Assembly: GCF_963678635.1 (NCBI RefSeq)
Contig: NC_087071.1
Span: forward strand, 682,001 to 746,000
Direction: 5' to 3'
Length of the DNA stretch: 64,000 bases
Source of the DNA: Symsagittifera roscoffensis
Lineage: Eukaryota; Xenacoelomorpha; Acoela; Convolutidae
Shown one piece after another: positions 53,217 to 64,000 of the stretch. The notes below the pieces were generated by a model. It saw only the letters and a program-made list of their open reading frames with translations, was not told the DNA's origin and did not search any database. The position numbers and the translations under genes are program-made. Every line of letters begins with the position of its first letter. The first letter of the stretch is position 1.

Positions 53217-53831
53217 TTACATGGACTTATGGGGGAGAAATAAGAGTGAAAAGTGTGAAGAAGGATGAACATAAATGCAGATTAAGAACTGGATGGTGAA
53301 CAAATAAATGAATGAATGAAAGAATGATTTGAAGAGTTGAGATGACGAAAGTGAAGCAGAGTTGAAAGTGGAGTTGAGAAGAAGTGATAAACTGAAGAGA
53401 TATAGATGGAGATAACAACTAGTGACTAAAAGAGAGAGAGAGAGAGAGATGGAGGGATGGAATGATAGCTCTGGAATATGACCAGAGATGAGTGCGTATA
53501 TCTTATCTTCACTGTTAGTGTATTTAAGAATGGTATATCGGATGGTATGAGATGGCAGTTCACTCCTTCCACTCCACTGATGTATATACTTATGCTCACA
53601 CATATCATTGTAATGTGTATACATGTATGGTGACATAGGATTCCCTCTCAATCTGAATCTGAATCTGTTGCTGTTTTTATCCTCATCACAACAACTGTGT
53701 TGAACATACATCATGGACCAGAATTGTGGACATAGCACATCACTTGCTCGCTCCTTATTCTTGTGTCCTTTAGCAAAATCCTCCTTGGCAGAAACACCGA
53801 ATAGCCGACAAATGAGCCAAGTATGAGCCAA
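53217..53831 (-). CDS. Hypothetical 204-codon ORF
   Basis: Unbroken from ATG at 53,831. The first ~120 residues are of mixed composition (Cys, Met, His and Tyr scattered); the rest is Ser/Leu/Phe-rich low complexity created by a (GA)n tract at 53,429-53,450 and similar DNA. No domain is recognised. It may be an exon of the gene suggested by the splice-flanked exons at 54,162 and 54,472, or only a UTR. Confidence 0.22.
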   Translation of the reverse strand: MAHTWLICRLFGVSAKEDFAKGHKNKERASDVLCPQFWSMMYVQHSCCDEDKNSNRFRFRLRGNPMSPYMYTHYNDMCEHKYIHQWSGRSELPSHTIRYTILKYTNSEDKIYALISGHIPELSFHPSISLSLSLLVTSCYLHLYLFSLSLLLNSTFNSASLSSSQLFKSFFHSFIYLFTIQFLICIYVHPSSHFSLLFLPHKSM

Positions 53832-54089
53832 TCAGAATCAGAATTTAAAAAAAGAGCCAGGCAATCAGAATTCATGGTAGTATTCAGACATGTGAGAGAA
53901 TTGAGGAGCGGGAACTTGTGTTAGTTTTAGGCAGCTAAAAAAGGATGAAGTCGTGACCTCTGCCATCTGATGAGAATCACTCACACCCCCCCCCCCCTCT
54001 TGTTATGTTATGTTATTTATGTTCTGTTTATTTACTTCTCTCTCTCTCTATTCATTTGACTGATGGGAGATGATGGAGAGACATATAAC

Positions 54090-54162
54090 TGAACGAGCAC
54101 TCTCTGCTGCTTGGCCATTAGCACTACACACAGTGTACAGTGTATGTTACGCTCCATGTCAA
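54090..54162 (-). CDS. Putative exon after the membrane-span exon
   Basis: A pyrimidine-rich tract with a CTG run ends in GCTGCAG at 54,163. The frame that continues from 54,344 (two bases completing a Phe codon) reads DMERNIHCTLCVVLMAKQQR and stays open. The donor is not clear. GC-richer than its surroundings. A host gene of unknown family. Confidence 0.3.
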
Positions 54163-54165
54163 CTG

Positions 54166-54186
54166 CAGCAGCAGCAGCAGCAGCAG
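54166..54186. repeat. (CAG)7 microsatellite at a splice acceptor
   Basis: Seven perfect CAG triplets on the plus strand. On the minus strand they read CTG and form the tract right before the putative acceptor at 54,163. Confidence 0.9.
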
Positions 54187-54343
54187 AAAATAGAGAAGAG
54201 AGAAGAAGAAGGGGGAAAAGAGTGGCCAGAGGAGTAGTTGCGATGAAAGAGGATTAAAGCCAAAGCTAGAAGAGGGAAAGATAGAGAGAGATATTAGAGA
54301 CAACCAGCAATAGGAGGGCACATCGGGAATAGAGGTCACTCAC

Positions 54344-54472
54344 AGATATGCAGCAGTAGAAGCACACCCCCCAAAGCCACGAACACTACCCAAAGCACAC
54401 CCCCGTATACATAGTATAGTGCATGTTCTCTTTCACATCTCACAAAATCTAGTTCAACTCTAAAACTAAGTA
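54344..54472 (-). CDS. Putative exon encoding a transmembrane helix
   Basis: Acceptor CCCATTGCAG (ending 54,473) and donor ATCT|GTGAGT enclose 129 nt with one open frame. It reads a polar stretch, then VYGGVLWVVFVALGGVLLLL, a textbook single membrane span. Codon composition is GC-rich in the span. Leaves in phase 1 and is compatible with the exon at 54,162. Family not recognised. Confidence 0.38.
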
Positions 54473-54479
54473 CTGCAAT

Positions 54480-57400
54480 GGGTTGTGAAATGTTAAACTA
54501 ACACTTGCATTTTTTGAGGATTAAGTTATTTTACATCTCAATTCTAGTTTAAAAGAGTTATTTTAAATCTGAAAATTTGTTTCCCGAAGACATCAGAATC
54601 GTGAACAATTGTCCAAGAGCTTGAAGTTATTGCTTTTATGAACTAATTCATGTTTTTGAAACCTTTCCCAAAATAAGTGTAACAAGTTGAATTTATCCAA
54701 ATTATGGAGTTCAATAAGAGAGTCTGTTTGCTTAAGCTTTTGGGTTTTTTACCAATAGTTGTATTTGGACAATCCAGAAAAAAAACGAAAAAGTGCAAAT
54801 TCAAATTTCATCATCACTGATCATATAGTATGGGCGGTAAAAATAACGTGCGAACATTTCTCTGAATTTGTTATTTCAGCCTAATTTCAGACCTGAACTA
54901 TTTCTTTAAAATTATTTCAGATCTGAAATTATCTTTTCCATATAAGAAATAAGAAGTAAAGCTGTTTTAGTAATTATAAAAAAAAAAGAAGAAATTCACC
55001 TTTTTCTTTTAACAAAATTTTTGCTGCGACCGGGTCGATAAGGTCGGCGTCCTTGTTTATAGTTTTTTGAAGTCACGTCAATGTCAAGTCCGAACTCGCG
55101 TCGAGTATTGGTGGAAAAACTTGCAATTTAGAGAAGATAGTCTCAATAGTAATGGCGATAGTCTGAAACTGAGTCGCGGTTTAGTCTAACAAGACGTATA
55201 TTAGGTCTAGCAAGTGTTGATAAAAGAAGTGTTTAGGTTCAATCGGTTACTTATTCAACTGTAACTCTAACTAGTAAATTAAGGCTCTGATTTAGAGATC
55301 AGAATAAGCTAGACAGTTCACATATTGTTTTACCGGCACGTACCTGGCAACAATTTAAGATAGATTGAACAACTCCCAAAACTAGAATAACGTAACTCAC
55401 TTGATTGACTTCCAGTAAGTAGCCCCTCATGTACCCCGATAGATAAAAATTTTAATTTTGAGGTTGTTAAAATTAGTATGACAGTTTTAGCAACAAGTTT
55501 GGAGTTTGAAGCTCTGCGCCGTCCCTCTCCCTGTTGTATGTTCTTTTCTCACTTTTCTTAATCTCTTGCTTTTTTCTTGGATGCCCTTCGTTTTTTTTGT
55601 GATCGAATCGTTCATCGCTACTCCCACTGTGTCTAATAATTTCATTAATCGCGTGTTCGGTCTGACTTCTGAACAATTGCTCTGCCTTTTCCAGTCTCCT
55701 TCTTGGCTGCTGTTCGAGAAGTACTCCTTTAGGACAAATGCTGTCTGACAGGATTGTCGTCTATTTGCTCCTAGTTTCTTGTTATTCCCCCATCTTTTTT
55801 TCACTCGCTTTTGCTTGACTTCTGCCCTTGGGGCTGCTATTTTAATTGGTAACAGCAGTATCGTGTCATCGCTATCTGAATTTTTCAATTTGACTGTTTT
55901 TGGCTTCTGCGGTTGCTTTTTCTACCATTCAATTAACCACAACACTCATTCAGTTAACCTACTTCAGAATCTTTTCTATCTTCCACTTTGGGTAGCCAGT
56001 ATTTTCAGGTTCTGACCCGCTTCTATGCACTTTGAACGGTACATTGTCTGCGCCACAAGAGTTCAATAAATGTAGTGGGAACCAAACTTCCCGGGCTGCC
56101 TCGAACATGTTCTACTGACCGTGGAAGCAGTAGTTAAATCAAACACCATCGTCTTTCAGAGACAGGTTCTTAGCGTAAAGCGCCCAATTTATTTTTCCTC
56201 TTGGATGATCCGTTATTTCTGCGAGATTTCGCATACTATTTGTAGGTGATAAGTTGGAAGCGATAAAACCAACATTATACTAATTGGTCAAAGAAACAGA
56301 CTTTTAAACTACTTCAAAATTTCTTGAAGATATCGGTTCTTCTTTTTGGTTCTGGTCAGTTGCAGGATTTTTTTGCCAGGAAGTTTGGATGGAACTGGTA
56401 AAACTGCATTTTTTTTACTAGCGGGTATTGTTTGCTAATGCTTCAATTACCGGTTAATAATCATGTTTTCATCTTTTAATTCTTGAGTTGAGTCCAATGC
56501 AATTGAGAAAATTCTTTTCGCGTTTATTTTGATAAGAGGCATTGAGCGACTCAAAATTTTGTTCACTTTGGTACTAATGTAAAATTTATTTAAATTCTAC
56601 CGCAGGGAACGATATTTTGCGCACAATTTTCGCTGGTTTTAATTCATGCTCGTTTCATGCAAATATCTCGATCCTGAATGGGTGAGTTTTTTGCGCAAGA
56701 TGTTCCGCCCTCGACAGTTGGATTAGTTAGTTATGTTTTTTTTTCGTTCATTGAGCTGTAATTGAGTTGACAAGAACAAGCGTTTAGAAATTTCCAAAAT
56801 GGTTTACCAAGCGGTTAATATTTTCAAATTTAAATCAAAGACGTTCAAATCTGCGTTGATCTTTATAAACTTAAGCATTCTATCCTTATCCTTTTGACTA
56901 AGTGGTTTGAATGGGTCACTGTTGTGTCTTGAAAAGCAAATTGCAAATTGCTCCTGAGAAAAACGTAACAAATAAACCTGTCTAGCCATCTGGTTAGTTC
57001 TAAATCTGTTCTTTTTCTCACTAATTCAAATAAAAAAGGTAACTAAAACTATATGGTCAGTTTTAACAGAGAATGGTCTTCCTAAACAATTTTTGAATCT
57101 AATATGCGAAGTCCAGCCTTTCTAGTTCATTGATTGATTATTATTTCTTTTCCGCCGCGCTTAGAATTCGTGAACTAAATGAGATTGACCACCAAATTGT
57201 TCCAGTACAGCTCCAAGGCAGATTTTGATCCCAAAAAAATCAGTCTTCTTTTTTGTGAATATCAAAGTGTTTGAATTCACTTAGCTAAAACTTTTGTTTT
57301 GAAACGCTATTCAAACAAATCCGTCCAATTAAACTCGTTCGTTTACTAACAAATTGTCTGAGTGGCAACGGTAGTCTGGCGCTTGTAGATAATTGTGAAG

Positions 57401-57585
57401 GCAGGGTATCGAGCGCGAGAAAAGTTTCAACTGTGTTACTATTTCGGGGGCCGCTAGAGCTTCAACCGGCTCCGTTTTCCGTTTGTATCGCTGCATCTCT
57501 GATTCTAAAACTTGCTGACTTAGCTCATCGCATTCGCTTTATGCGATTATTCACATCGACAACTTAAATGACAAGTTTCCAATGT
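54480..57585 (-). other. Mostly non-coding, possibly 3' half of a decayed gypsy element
   Basis: If the RT fragment at 57,586 belongs to a once complete element, this stretch should hold its RNase H and integrase. I see only broken minus frames (56,989-56,804, and 55,888-55,487 with a charged, basic protein). No DDE or RNase H motif can be confirmed. Confidence 0.3.
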
Positions 57586-57807
57586 CTAGTTTTTGCAAAA
57601 CTTTGCAAATACACATCGACCTGTTTCTTCTCTCGAATTTGTTGTGCCATTTTTGACAAGTTTTTCCTTGTTCGGCTTCTGGTATTGGTTTTTATGCACC
57701 TGTTTGTTGAATTCTTGTGAATCAAGCGCTAATTTCATGGAGCCTTCTTTTTTCACTGTGGTCGCGGCGAAACAAAATACCACTGATTCCGCTCTTTTAA
57801 GAGGCAC
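57586..57807 (-). pseudogene. Gypsy-type RT fragment
   Basis: The minus frame has KKEGSMKLALDSQEFNKQVH followed by KNQYQKPN, closely matching the fingers and palm block of the relic at 32,23x-32,340 (DGSIKLALDS ... KNKYQMPN). It then decays, and the catalytic box is not found. It represents a second, older member of the same family on the opposite strand. Confidence 0.7.
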
Positions 57808-59180
57808 ATTTTCATGAGGTGTAGTGGTTGTTCACTTTTTTGTCCAGTTTTTTTTCGAAGCGTTTCCGGCATTCTACTGCCCTTTTTTCTGTGCCGGCAT
57901 TTTTTTCAGAAAAGTTCTATGTACTCTCTATATTTTGCATTTTTCCGGGTAATAATAAAAAACCAAAGCTGCTCATGAATTATTTCCTCAACTGACGGTC
58001 TCAAAACCTCAATTAATCTGATTTCTGCTCCCATTTTCCATATTTTTGATGTGAGCTGCACATGCAACTTCCCGAGTAGACTGAGCTTGTTTTTGAGATA
58101 TGCGAAACTCGTAGACCTATGAGTTCTTCGTTTCCAACTGGATGTCTGAACCTGCCTTCTTAGAATTTTTCGAGGTACTGCGTCGTGACTTTTGATACAA
58201 GCGAGCCGCTGCCTATGCAATTTTTTTTAGTTTCCTTTTGGGGCGAGCTTCAGCTCCGGCCCTGCCATTTTCAGATGACACCCTTTTTGATGACTAGCGA
58301 GGTTCTTTCTTTTTAACTAACCAGACGCAGTTCGTAAGTTGCAGTGATCAGAAAGGTACTTCTTGCCCTCAAATTTTTCCTCGAATTTACTCCGACGAAC
58401 GTACTCCAAGTGACAACTGCGTTCCTCTGCAAAGCTTCTCGTTGTGTTTCACTTTCTTATGAAACTTGGACGTCATTGCAGGTGTTCTGGCGTGATGTTT
58501 GGCTGATCCCAGTTGCAGCTTTTTCTGCCCGGCTTTTTGGGTCCTTCACGACCCTGGTGGTTTCCGCGTCCCCATTGCAATCCTCGTCTTCATGGTCCAT
58601 GAGTGCTACTGACTGGTTCCGTCATTAATTGAAGTGCTCCCGCCGGTGCTGTATATCCGCTGTTGGATGATCCTGGACTGCTTACTCAAAACAATTTTGC
58701 GTATTTGTCTCATCTTTTGTGCAAAATGGCTATCTTCAGAGCCTTCTCCGAGTTTTTTTTTTTCGTACAAAATTCAATTTGGTCATCCCGATTTCGCATT
58801 GTGGAGATAAAAACTTCTGAGCCGTTTTCCGTTTCTGAGCTCCTAGGTTGCATGTGGTCGACATACCGCTTAGCTCTGCCTTTTCCTCCTACTTCTTTTT
58901 CCGAGACAGCATCTGATACAATTCAATTCGTTTTTTTCTTTCCTTCTAAAATATTGTTTCAAATATATAAAGAAGTCATTCATCTTCATTTTAAGTGCGG
59001 TTTTTGACTGTGCAACGCACCTTATCCCTTGTGTCTTAAACATATAAAGAGTTTTAAGATGAGAGTCCTTTCTCCTTCCTCCTTTGATTTTCCGTTGACG
59101 TCCTTCGTTAAGGTACCGATTGCCGCAGCAGTCAGTTATGCATCGAAGAAGAAATCCGATAAGACAATACCATTGCATTG
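57808..59180 (-). other. Probable decayed gag side of the same element
   Basis: Higher GC than the neighbourhood and several interrupted minus frames. A 104-codon frame (58,220-57,906) and a Cys-containing frame (59,178-58,870) have no clear domain. Called only from position upstream of the RT fragment. Confidence 0.3.
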
Positions 59181-62100
59181 CTTACCCAATAGAAACGTTA
59201 GCATTAAAAAAAGAACCGTTGCTTCCAATGCTCCCACTGCAATTGTGGCTCCACTTAGTTCTCTTACCGAAAAAAAAACAATTTCAATGGGTTGCTCCAT
59301 CCATTGGATGCGCCAAATTAAGGTTTGAGAAAAGGTATAGGCTACACCCGTTATTTAATGAACTGTGTTTCAGTCTAGTTAACAGAATTCTGATTTAGAA
59401 TTCAAAAAAGTAAACATATTCACAACTTAATAAACTGGCAGGTACTTTCTAAATTTTCACAGTAAGAGGTCAAACTCTCATAATTAGAAAAATTTAACTG
59501 AAAAAAAAGGTCATCCAAAAAGTAGCCCTTCACAGGAAAATTTCATAAAAGATCCAACTATCACGCAACACTTTGCACTGACATTAAGAAATTTTGAGCG
59601 AATAGATTGTTTCAAGTTATATAAGGTCGTGGTTATTGTATAGTTTTTTTGATGATACAGTTTAATCTTTTACTGACAAAAAAATGTCTGAAATAAATAT
59701 ATTTAAGGTAACCTGTATAAACTTCATCATTTCGACTAATACTATATAAAGGATTGTCAACGGGTAGTATCCTAATGTTTTGATTGCTTTTTCCGAAAAA
59801 ACCATAGTATAAATTTGTGATCAACATCAGCATCAGTACATCAATGAGTTTAGGTCACTCGAGGAAAAAAAACAAAAAATTAATTCCAGATAAATTCTGC
59901 GGTCTAAGAGTTCCCACAGTCAGAAGAAACTTTTTGAAGCAATAATACGTCAAATTCAATTGATGATGACAATATGAGCAAAAATATAAAGTTTTTCAGA
60001 GAAAATTTGTATAAAAATTGAAAAACTATTTCTTGTTTTAAGTTTTTTATTAATCAAGATTTTGAAAACTTCTTTTCTTTTGAAGCTTTTTATCAACATT
60101 CCATTTGAAAAATGTTCAACAAACGTTTTGTTTTACTTAACGAGAGAATTGTCATCTGAATAAAAATTGTGCAAAACGTTTTTAATATAGCTTGTAAGTA
60201 GTTTGTACCAAACTAAAGACCAAAAACAGACTTTCATAAGAATCGATAAAAAAGATAAAAACTAGTCAAAAAAGCAATTGATAAAACGATGAAAACGATG
60301 AGTCAAAAATAGAAGTGATAAAAATTGAAGTGGCATTTAAATAAATCCAACTATTAGCTCTGAAAGTTATATGTTTTCCACAGCCATATGTTTAACATTA
60401 GATGGTTAGTGGTAACCTTTGTTTTTCCCTTGATTCAAACTCGGAAAGTTTTCAGACGGAACAGAGTTTCTTGTTACGTGTCCAGCTTCACAGATTTACA
60501 AAATTATGCTCAAAGCAAACTTAGGATTCGATTAAAATAGTTATCAGTCAAAACAATTAAACTTAAGTAGGAACATTTCCGCTATTAGTGGCTTCGTCAG
60601 TTATGTACAACTGAAAGTCAAAATATTTGGCAGCAAAACATTTTATAAAACAAAAAGTTTAGCCGTGAAGATTTTGAGTGTATGAAATTATTACATAAAA
60701 GTTAGAACAAACTTTTTAGAAAATTAGTTTTTGGAGATATTTTTCTATCCAATCATGTCAGACGAAATTTTTCCCCCATTTTATCCCCTGTTTTAATTTT
60801 GTCTTGTGTTGGGTTAATTTAAAATGTTTTTACTCATTTTGCATATTTCAGTTTGAAAACTTGAAACTCGAATCAAGCTGACATGCACAACGTCAGACTA
60901 TTGTTTTTATGTGAGCCTTCTGCTCATGTACCTATTCGTGTTCTGTTAGTGGCTTGCGTTTACCTATACGATGAGCCTACAAAACTAATAACTTCTCAGG
61001 GGCAATGCTTTTCGTAATTATCTTTTTTATTATCCACTGCATTCTGCGACGTGCAACAACCATTGCGTATCAATCTTTAGATGATATTTTATGTGTGAGG
61101 ATAGATGTCGGGATGTCGGCACATTTACACAACAAAGATGGAACTGCATACACTGCATCTTTTCATAAGTTACATGAGGCTCCAGGTGACAATGAAAGTT
61201 TAAATTAAGCGACGGCAGGCAAAAAATAATTTTAGACTTTTTTAAAATGACTAACACCAGACGTGACCAAAAAGTTTTCTTTTCTATTTTAACTCAAGTT
61301 TTGTCGGTACTGTAAAAAATCGTTTTTCCATTTTTCTCGCGACTTGTTTCAGTTATTGTTTCCTGTACGTTTTTTTAAATTTTCTTTTAGGATATTTTCT
61401 GGTGTGTTATATTTAAGCTTGAAACTGAGAGTGAATTTCAACTGCTTTGATTTGGTTGTATTGTGTATAAACAGCTTCTGATTAAAACTCTCAGCATTTT
61501 AATGCTTCACTCAACATTTTGGAAAAGGAGAGCATAATGAACCATTTTTAAGCGATTGCCGGACAAGTCGTTAATCGAAATACAAAAAAAAAATTAAAAT
61601 TTTCAAATCTCGGAAAATTGTCTTAAAAATGATCTCGTAAACTTGTACAAAAGTAATAAATCAGTTGAGAGAAGCATTTTGACAAGTCGCAAGACTATGT
61701 TGAAAAAAATACAGACTTGACTTTTTAAAAAAGCCTCATCCTATGCCTAAGTTCGGACTTTTTTTACAAGGTCCGAATATAGGTTTTCGACCACTCATAT
61801 TGATGATCTCACCAAGCTACGCATTTTTTAGCCGGGCCTCAGAACCCGTAACGCAATTGTCTGGAAAGATCAACACTTCAAGCCCAAAAAATAGCATTTT
61901 CTGTAGTTTTTTATTAGTAGAGCAAATGGGATGTTTTTTATTAGAAAAGTGGTAGTTAGTTGAAAATCTATAGCACAGACTCTTAAATACAATGTTTTCG
62001 TCTTTTCACGTTTTTTGGCTTTTTCACAAGATTTCTCATTAGTTTTGGAGGAAAACACTGAAAACCTTACTCCTTTTTAAAGAATTAAACTCACCTTTGT

Positions 62101-62878
62101 TACTATGATGTAATTTTGATGATATTTCCCAGATGATAAATTCCAGTCGCACAGTTCCTCTCAACCCGGAAATTTTAAAACACTTCAACTTATTCTCTAA
62201 CCACGTTAGTGAAAATTGAAGCCTTATTGAAACTGATAGCAAACAATAAGTAATTGGCCTAACGAATCTATCTGTAATTGAATAAGTTTTTTGAGATCTT
62301 CAAGTAAAAAAAATCGGTGTTCAAACAAAGTATTAGTTTGTTTAGCCGTTACAAGTAAGACCAAATGCTCAGCACATGTATAAGATATGCTCAGTTTAGA
62401 ATTGCTGCATCGAAAAATTTTCTACTTCATGACGTGCACTTTGAAATGTGAAACTCAAAACTATGTAAGTGATTATGAAATCATTTCCGTGATCACGTAA
62501 CTCTGATCCAGTCATTTTTAAATGAAATTTACCATCTTTTGTAGGATTGCCTAAAAAAGTCATGTTATCAAGCTATGTCAGCCAGGGGTTTTTCAGCAGG
62601 TACATTGAGGCGGGAAAAATAAATTAACTCTGAATTTTGGAAAAATGAATAAGCTTTGAATTTCGAATAAAAATGAATAAACTTTGAAATGAAAAAACTT
62701 TGAATAAAATTTGAAATATAGTTTAAATTCAAATTCGCGCGCGCGAAACTATCCTTTTTGTCTGCAGTTGGTAGACGAACAGTTATGTTTCCCTATTTTC
62801 TGTAGCATTTGATTATAAGTTGAGGTCACTCGACTCTACTTTTTTCTAGTAATCAATTGCTTAACAAAATTCCGAAAA
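59181..62878. other. AT-rich DNA, no convincing gene
   Basis: Only short frames with no domain. A 14-bp palindrome TTCGCGCGCGCGAA lies at 62,734-62,747. Confidence 0.4.
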
Positions 62879-63164
62879 ATGATCAAATGCGATTTTTGTT
62901 CCTTGACATACGCAAAAAACAGCAATAGAAGTCGCCCTGAGCGTGACAAACGTTTAGTTACAAACTTCCTTATTGTTTTTAGATGCAATTTGTTGTTCAT
63001 TCACAGCTCAAGTGCTCTCAAATTTACAAAAACATATTCTAAACACTCACGATCAACTTGGAGGTGTTTGTGACTTTTGTCATTTGGGCTGTCCTTTGGG
63101 CTTTCATTCGCCAAAAATATTATCAATTCATTTACTAAAAACTCATGGTCTACCTGTTATATAA
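62879..63164 (+). pseudogene. Zinc-finger segment upstream of the polymerase-like gene
   Basis: Frame 1 starts MIKCDFCSLTYAKN. After a frameshift, frame 2 gives LSNLQKHILNTHDQ, then GVCDFCHLG and LSIHLLKTHG. These are at least two C2H2-like fingers (CX2C ... HX3-4H). A stop at 63,165 is followed by Ala-rich text. It precedes the Polinton-like segment on the same strand and is probably its broken N-terminus. Confidence 0.6.
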
Positions 63165-63399
63165 TAAGAGAGCTGCCTCTGCTGACTTAGCTACTACAAG
63201 TGCTGCTGCTGATGCTGCTCTCGGTGATGTGTGTGCTGCTGATGAAGACGAAATCAACGGCAGAAGTCTTCAAAAATGTAGTCTGCTTTTTTTGTTGTTC
63301 AAGAGATAAACGTGATCAGCGGAAACCAACCAACGCATGTCATTTGATTGATCTTTTGCTAAAAAATCTTTAGATTCTAAAACTCACAATGGAACGTGT

Positions 63400-64000
63400 T
63401 GCAGAAAGACTTAGAAAAGTTCAGTTCAGCGCTATTTTGGGTTTGGTAAGAGCAGTAATCAATTCTAGTAAAATAGAGCTCAATGAGCGATTGAAATTTA
63501 TGCAAAACTCCGACATGAACCAGTGATGAGCTTGGAATTGGAAGATGACGAGCTTTTTTTTGAATTGGTCAACAAATTGCAAGCACTTTTGGGGACTTTT
63601 GCATTTTATGGAAGCGGTTGAGTTTTGCAACACATGATTCAAGTTTCTGTTAAAGTTGCAAAGTTTTCTCCAATACCTGGATCGGCTGATATTGACTTGC
63701 TTTTTCGAATTCGAGAAATCCAGAATGTGATAAACATTAGAAATGACGACGATCAATCTATTTCGAACTTTGCTATATGACTGCTTATAGTCTCAAGCAT
63801 CAATTGGAAACTTTGAACAACTCAACGATGTACGTGACTCAACAAATGTGTTCCAGTACTAAAAGGGAGACTTGTTGCCTATGTGTATATCAAAACGACC
63901 GAATAATGTTAGCAGCACTGAAATTGAGATATTTGACATGGACTTAAATCTCTTGTATGAACCTGCAAAGCATCACTATGTACTTATAACCGATTTGCTA
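63400..64000 (+). pseudogene. Polinton/Maverick-like DNA polymerase B N-terminal region, decayed
   Basis: Across three frames the following order is seen: LVNKLQALLGTFAFYGSG, then VSVKVAKFSPIPGSADIDLL, INIRNDDDQSISNF, AYSLKHQ, and at the edge LNLLYEPAKHHYVLITDLL. The order of a GSG-motif, a PI-GS strand, an I-N-I-x-N-D-D-D motif, a K-H-x motif and a K-H-H-Y-V-L-I end is what I know from the conserved region ahead of the exonuclease domain in polymerase-B proteins of animal Polintons and related elements. Frameshifts near 63,600, 63,776 and 63,870 and several stops show decay. It continues beyond the window, where the palm motifs should be looked for. Confidence 0.62.

Noticed and set aside
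55050-59640. LTR pair bounding the gypsy RT fragment (CTGATTTAGA near 55,295 and 59,391)
   Set aside because: The shared words are too short and the surrounding text does not align; likely coincidence.
61030-61257. Zinc-finger-like Cys/His pattern on the minus strand
   Set aside because: Cys and His are present but without regular CX2C...HX3H spacing; the plus-strand fingers at 62,879 are better supported.

Overview
The window is AT-rich metazoan genomic DNA. It has GC-richer exons with splice signals, introns, a satellite array and many transposable elements, and I see no bacterial-style gene order. The best-supported host gene is a class I eIF4E (cap-binding translation initiation factor) on the minus strand, with four exons at 35,940-35,757, 35,097-34,958, 30,168-30,114 and 29,006-28,947. 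The exons join in frame only if the second intron shown here uses a GC-AG donor. Its first exon lies outside what I could find. A second host gene, coding for a coiled-coil and glycine-rich protein I do not recognise, runs on the plus strand with exons at 1,490-1,613, 19,555-~20,782 and 21,382-21,539 and a poly(A) signal at 21,875. The phylum cannot be fixed from the sequence alone.

The centrepiece is a 16.3-kb LTR retroelement (2,433-18,745) lying antisense in the ~18-kb intron of the coiled-coil gene. Its two 410-bp LTRs differ at one base, so the insertion is very young. Reading on the minus strand it carries a PBS, a leader with a small ORF, a basic 140-aa ORF, an 1,802-codon gag-protease-RT ORF that stops inside RT, a short tail that looks like the end of pol, two tiny membrane proteins, a 377-codon frame with no methionine, an 872-aa envelope-like glycoprotein, a 254-aa Ser/Pro/Thr-rich ORF and a 336-aa ORF of unknown function. 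Several neighbours overlap by 4-17 nt, like an operon. I see no RNase H or integrase, so pol looks internally deleted while all the accessory genes stay open.

Other mobile DNA: a decayed Ty3/gypsy element (30,384-34,125) and a 419-bp hAT-type MITE with a perfect 8-bp target duplication (34,255-34,673), both inside an eIF4E intron; four more copies of the same MITE family; a LINE reverse-transcriptase relic (37,708-38,760, minus); an hAT transposase C-terminus interrupted by a 200-N gap (46,203-47,169, minus); a gag relic (~47,680-48,080, minus); a gypsy RT fragment (57,586-57,807, minus); and a decayed Polinton/Maverick-like polymerase-B gene with upstream zinc fingers running off the right edge (62,879-64,000).

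From 38,847 to 45,963 lie three ~322-bp tandem units and then exactly 60 head-to-tail copies of a 103-bp satellite. An A/G variant at unit position 37 forms a binary pattern that reveals a 12-13-unit higher-order duplication. The rest (23.1-28.9, 49.2-52.9 and 59.2-62.8 kb) is AT-rich DNA in which I see no convincing gene.
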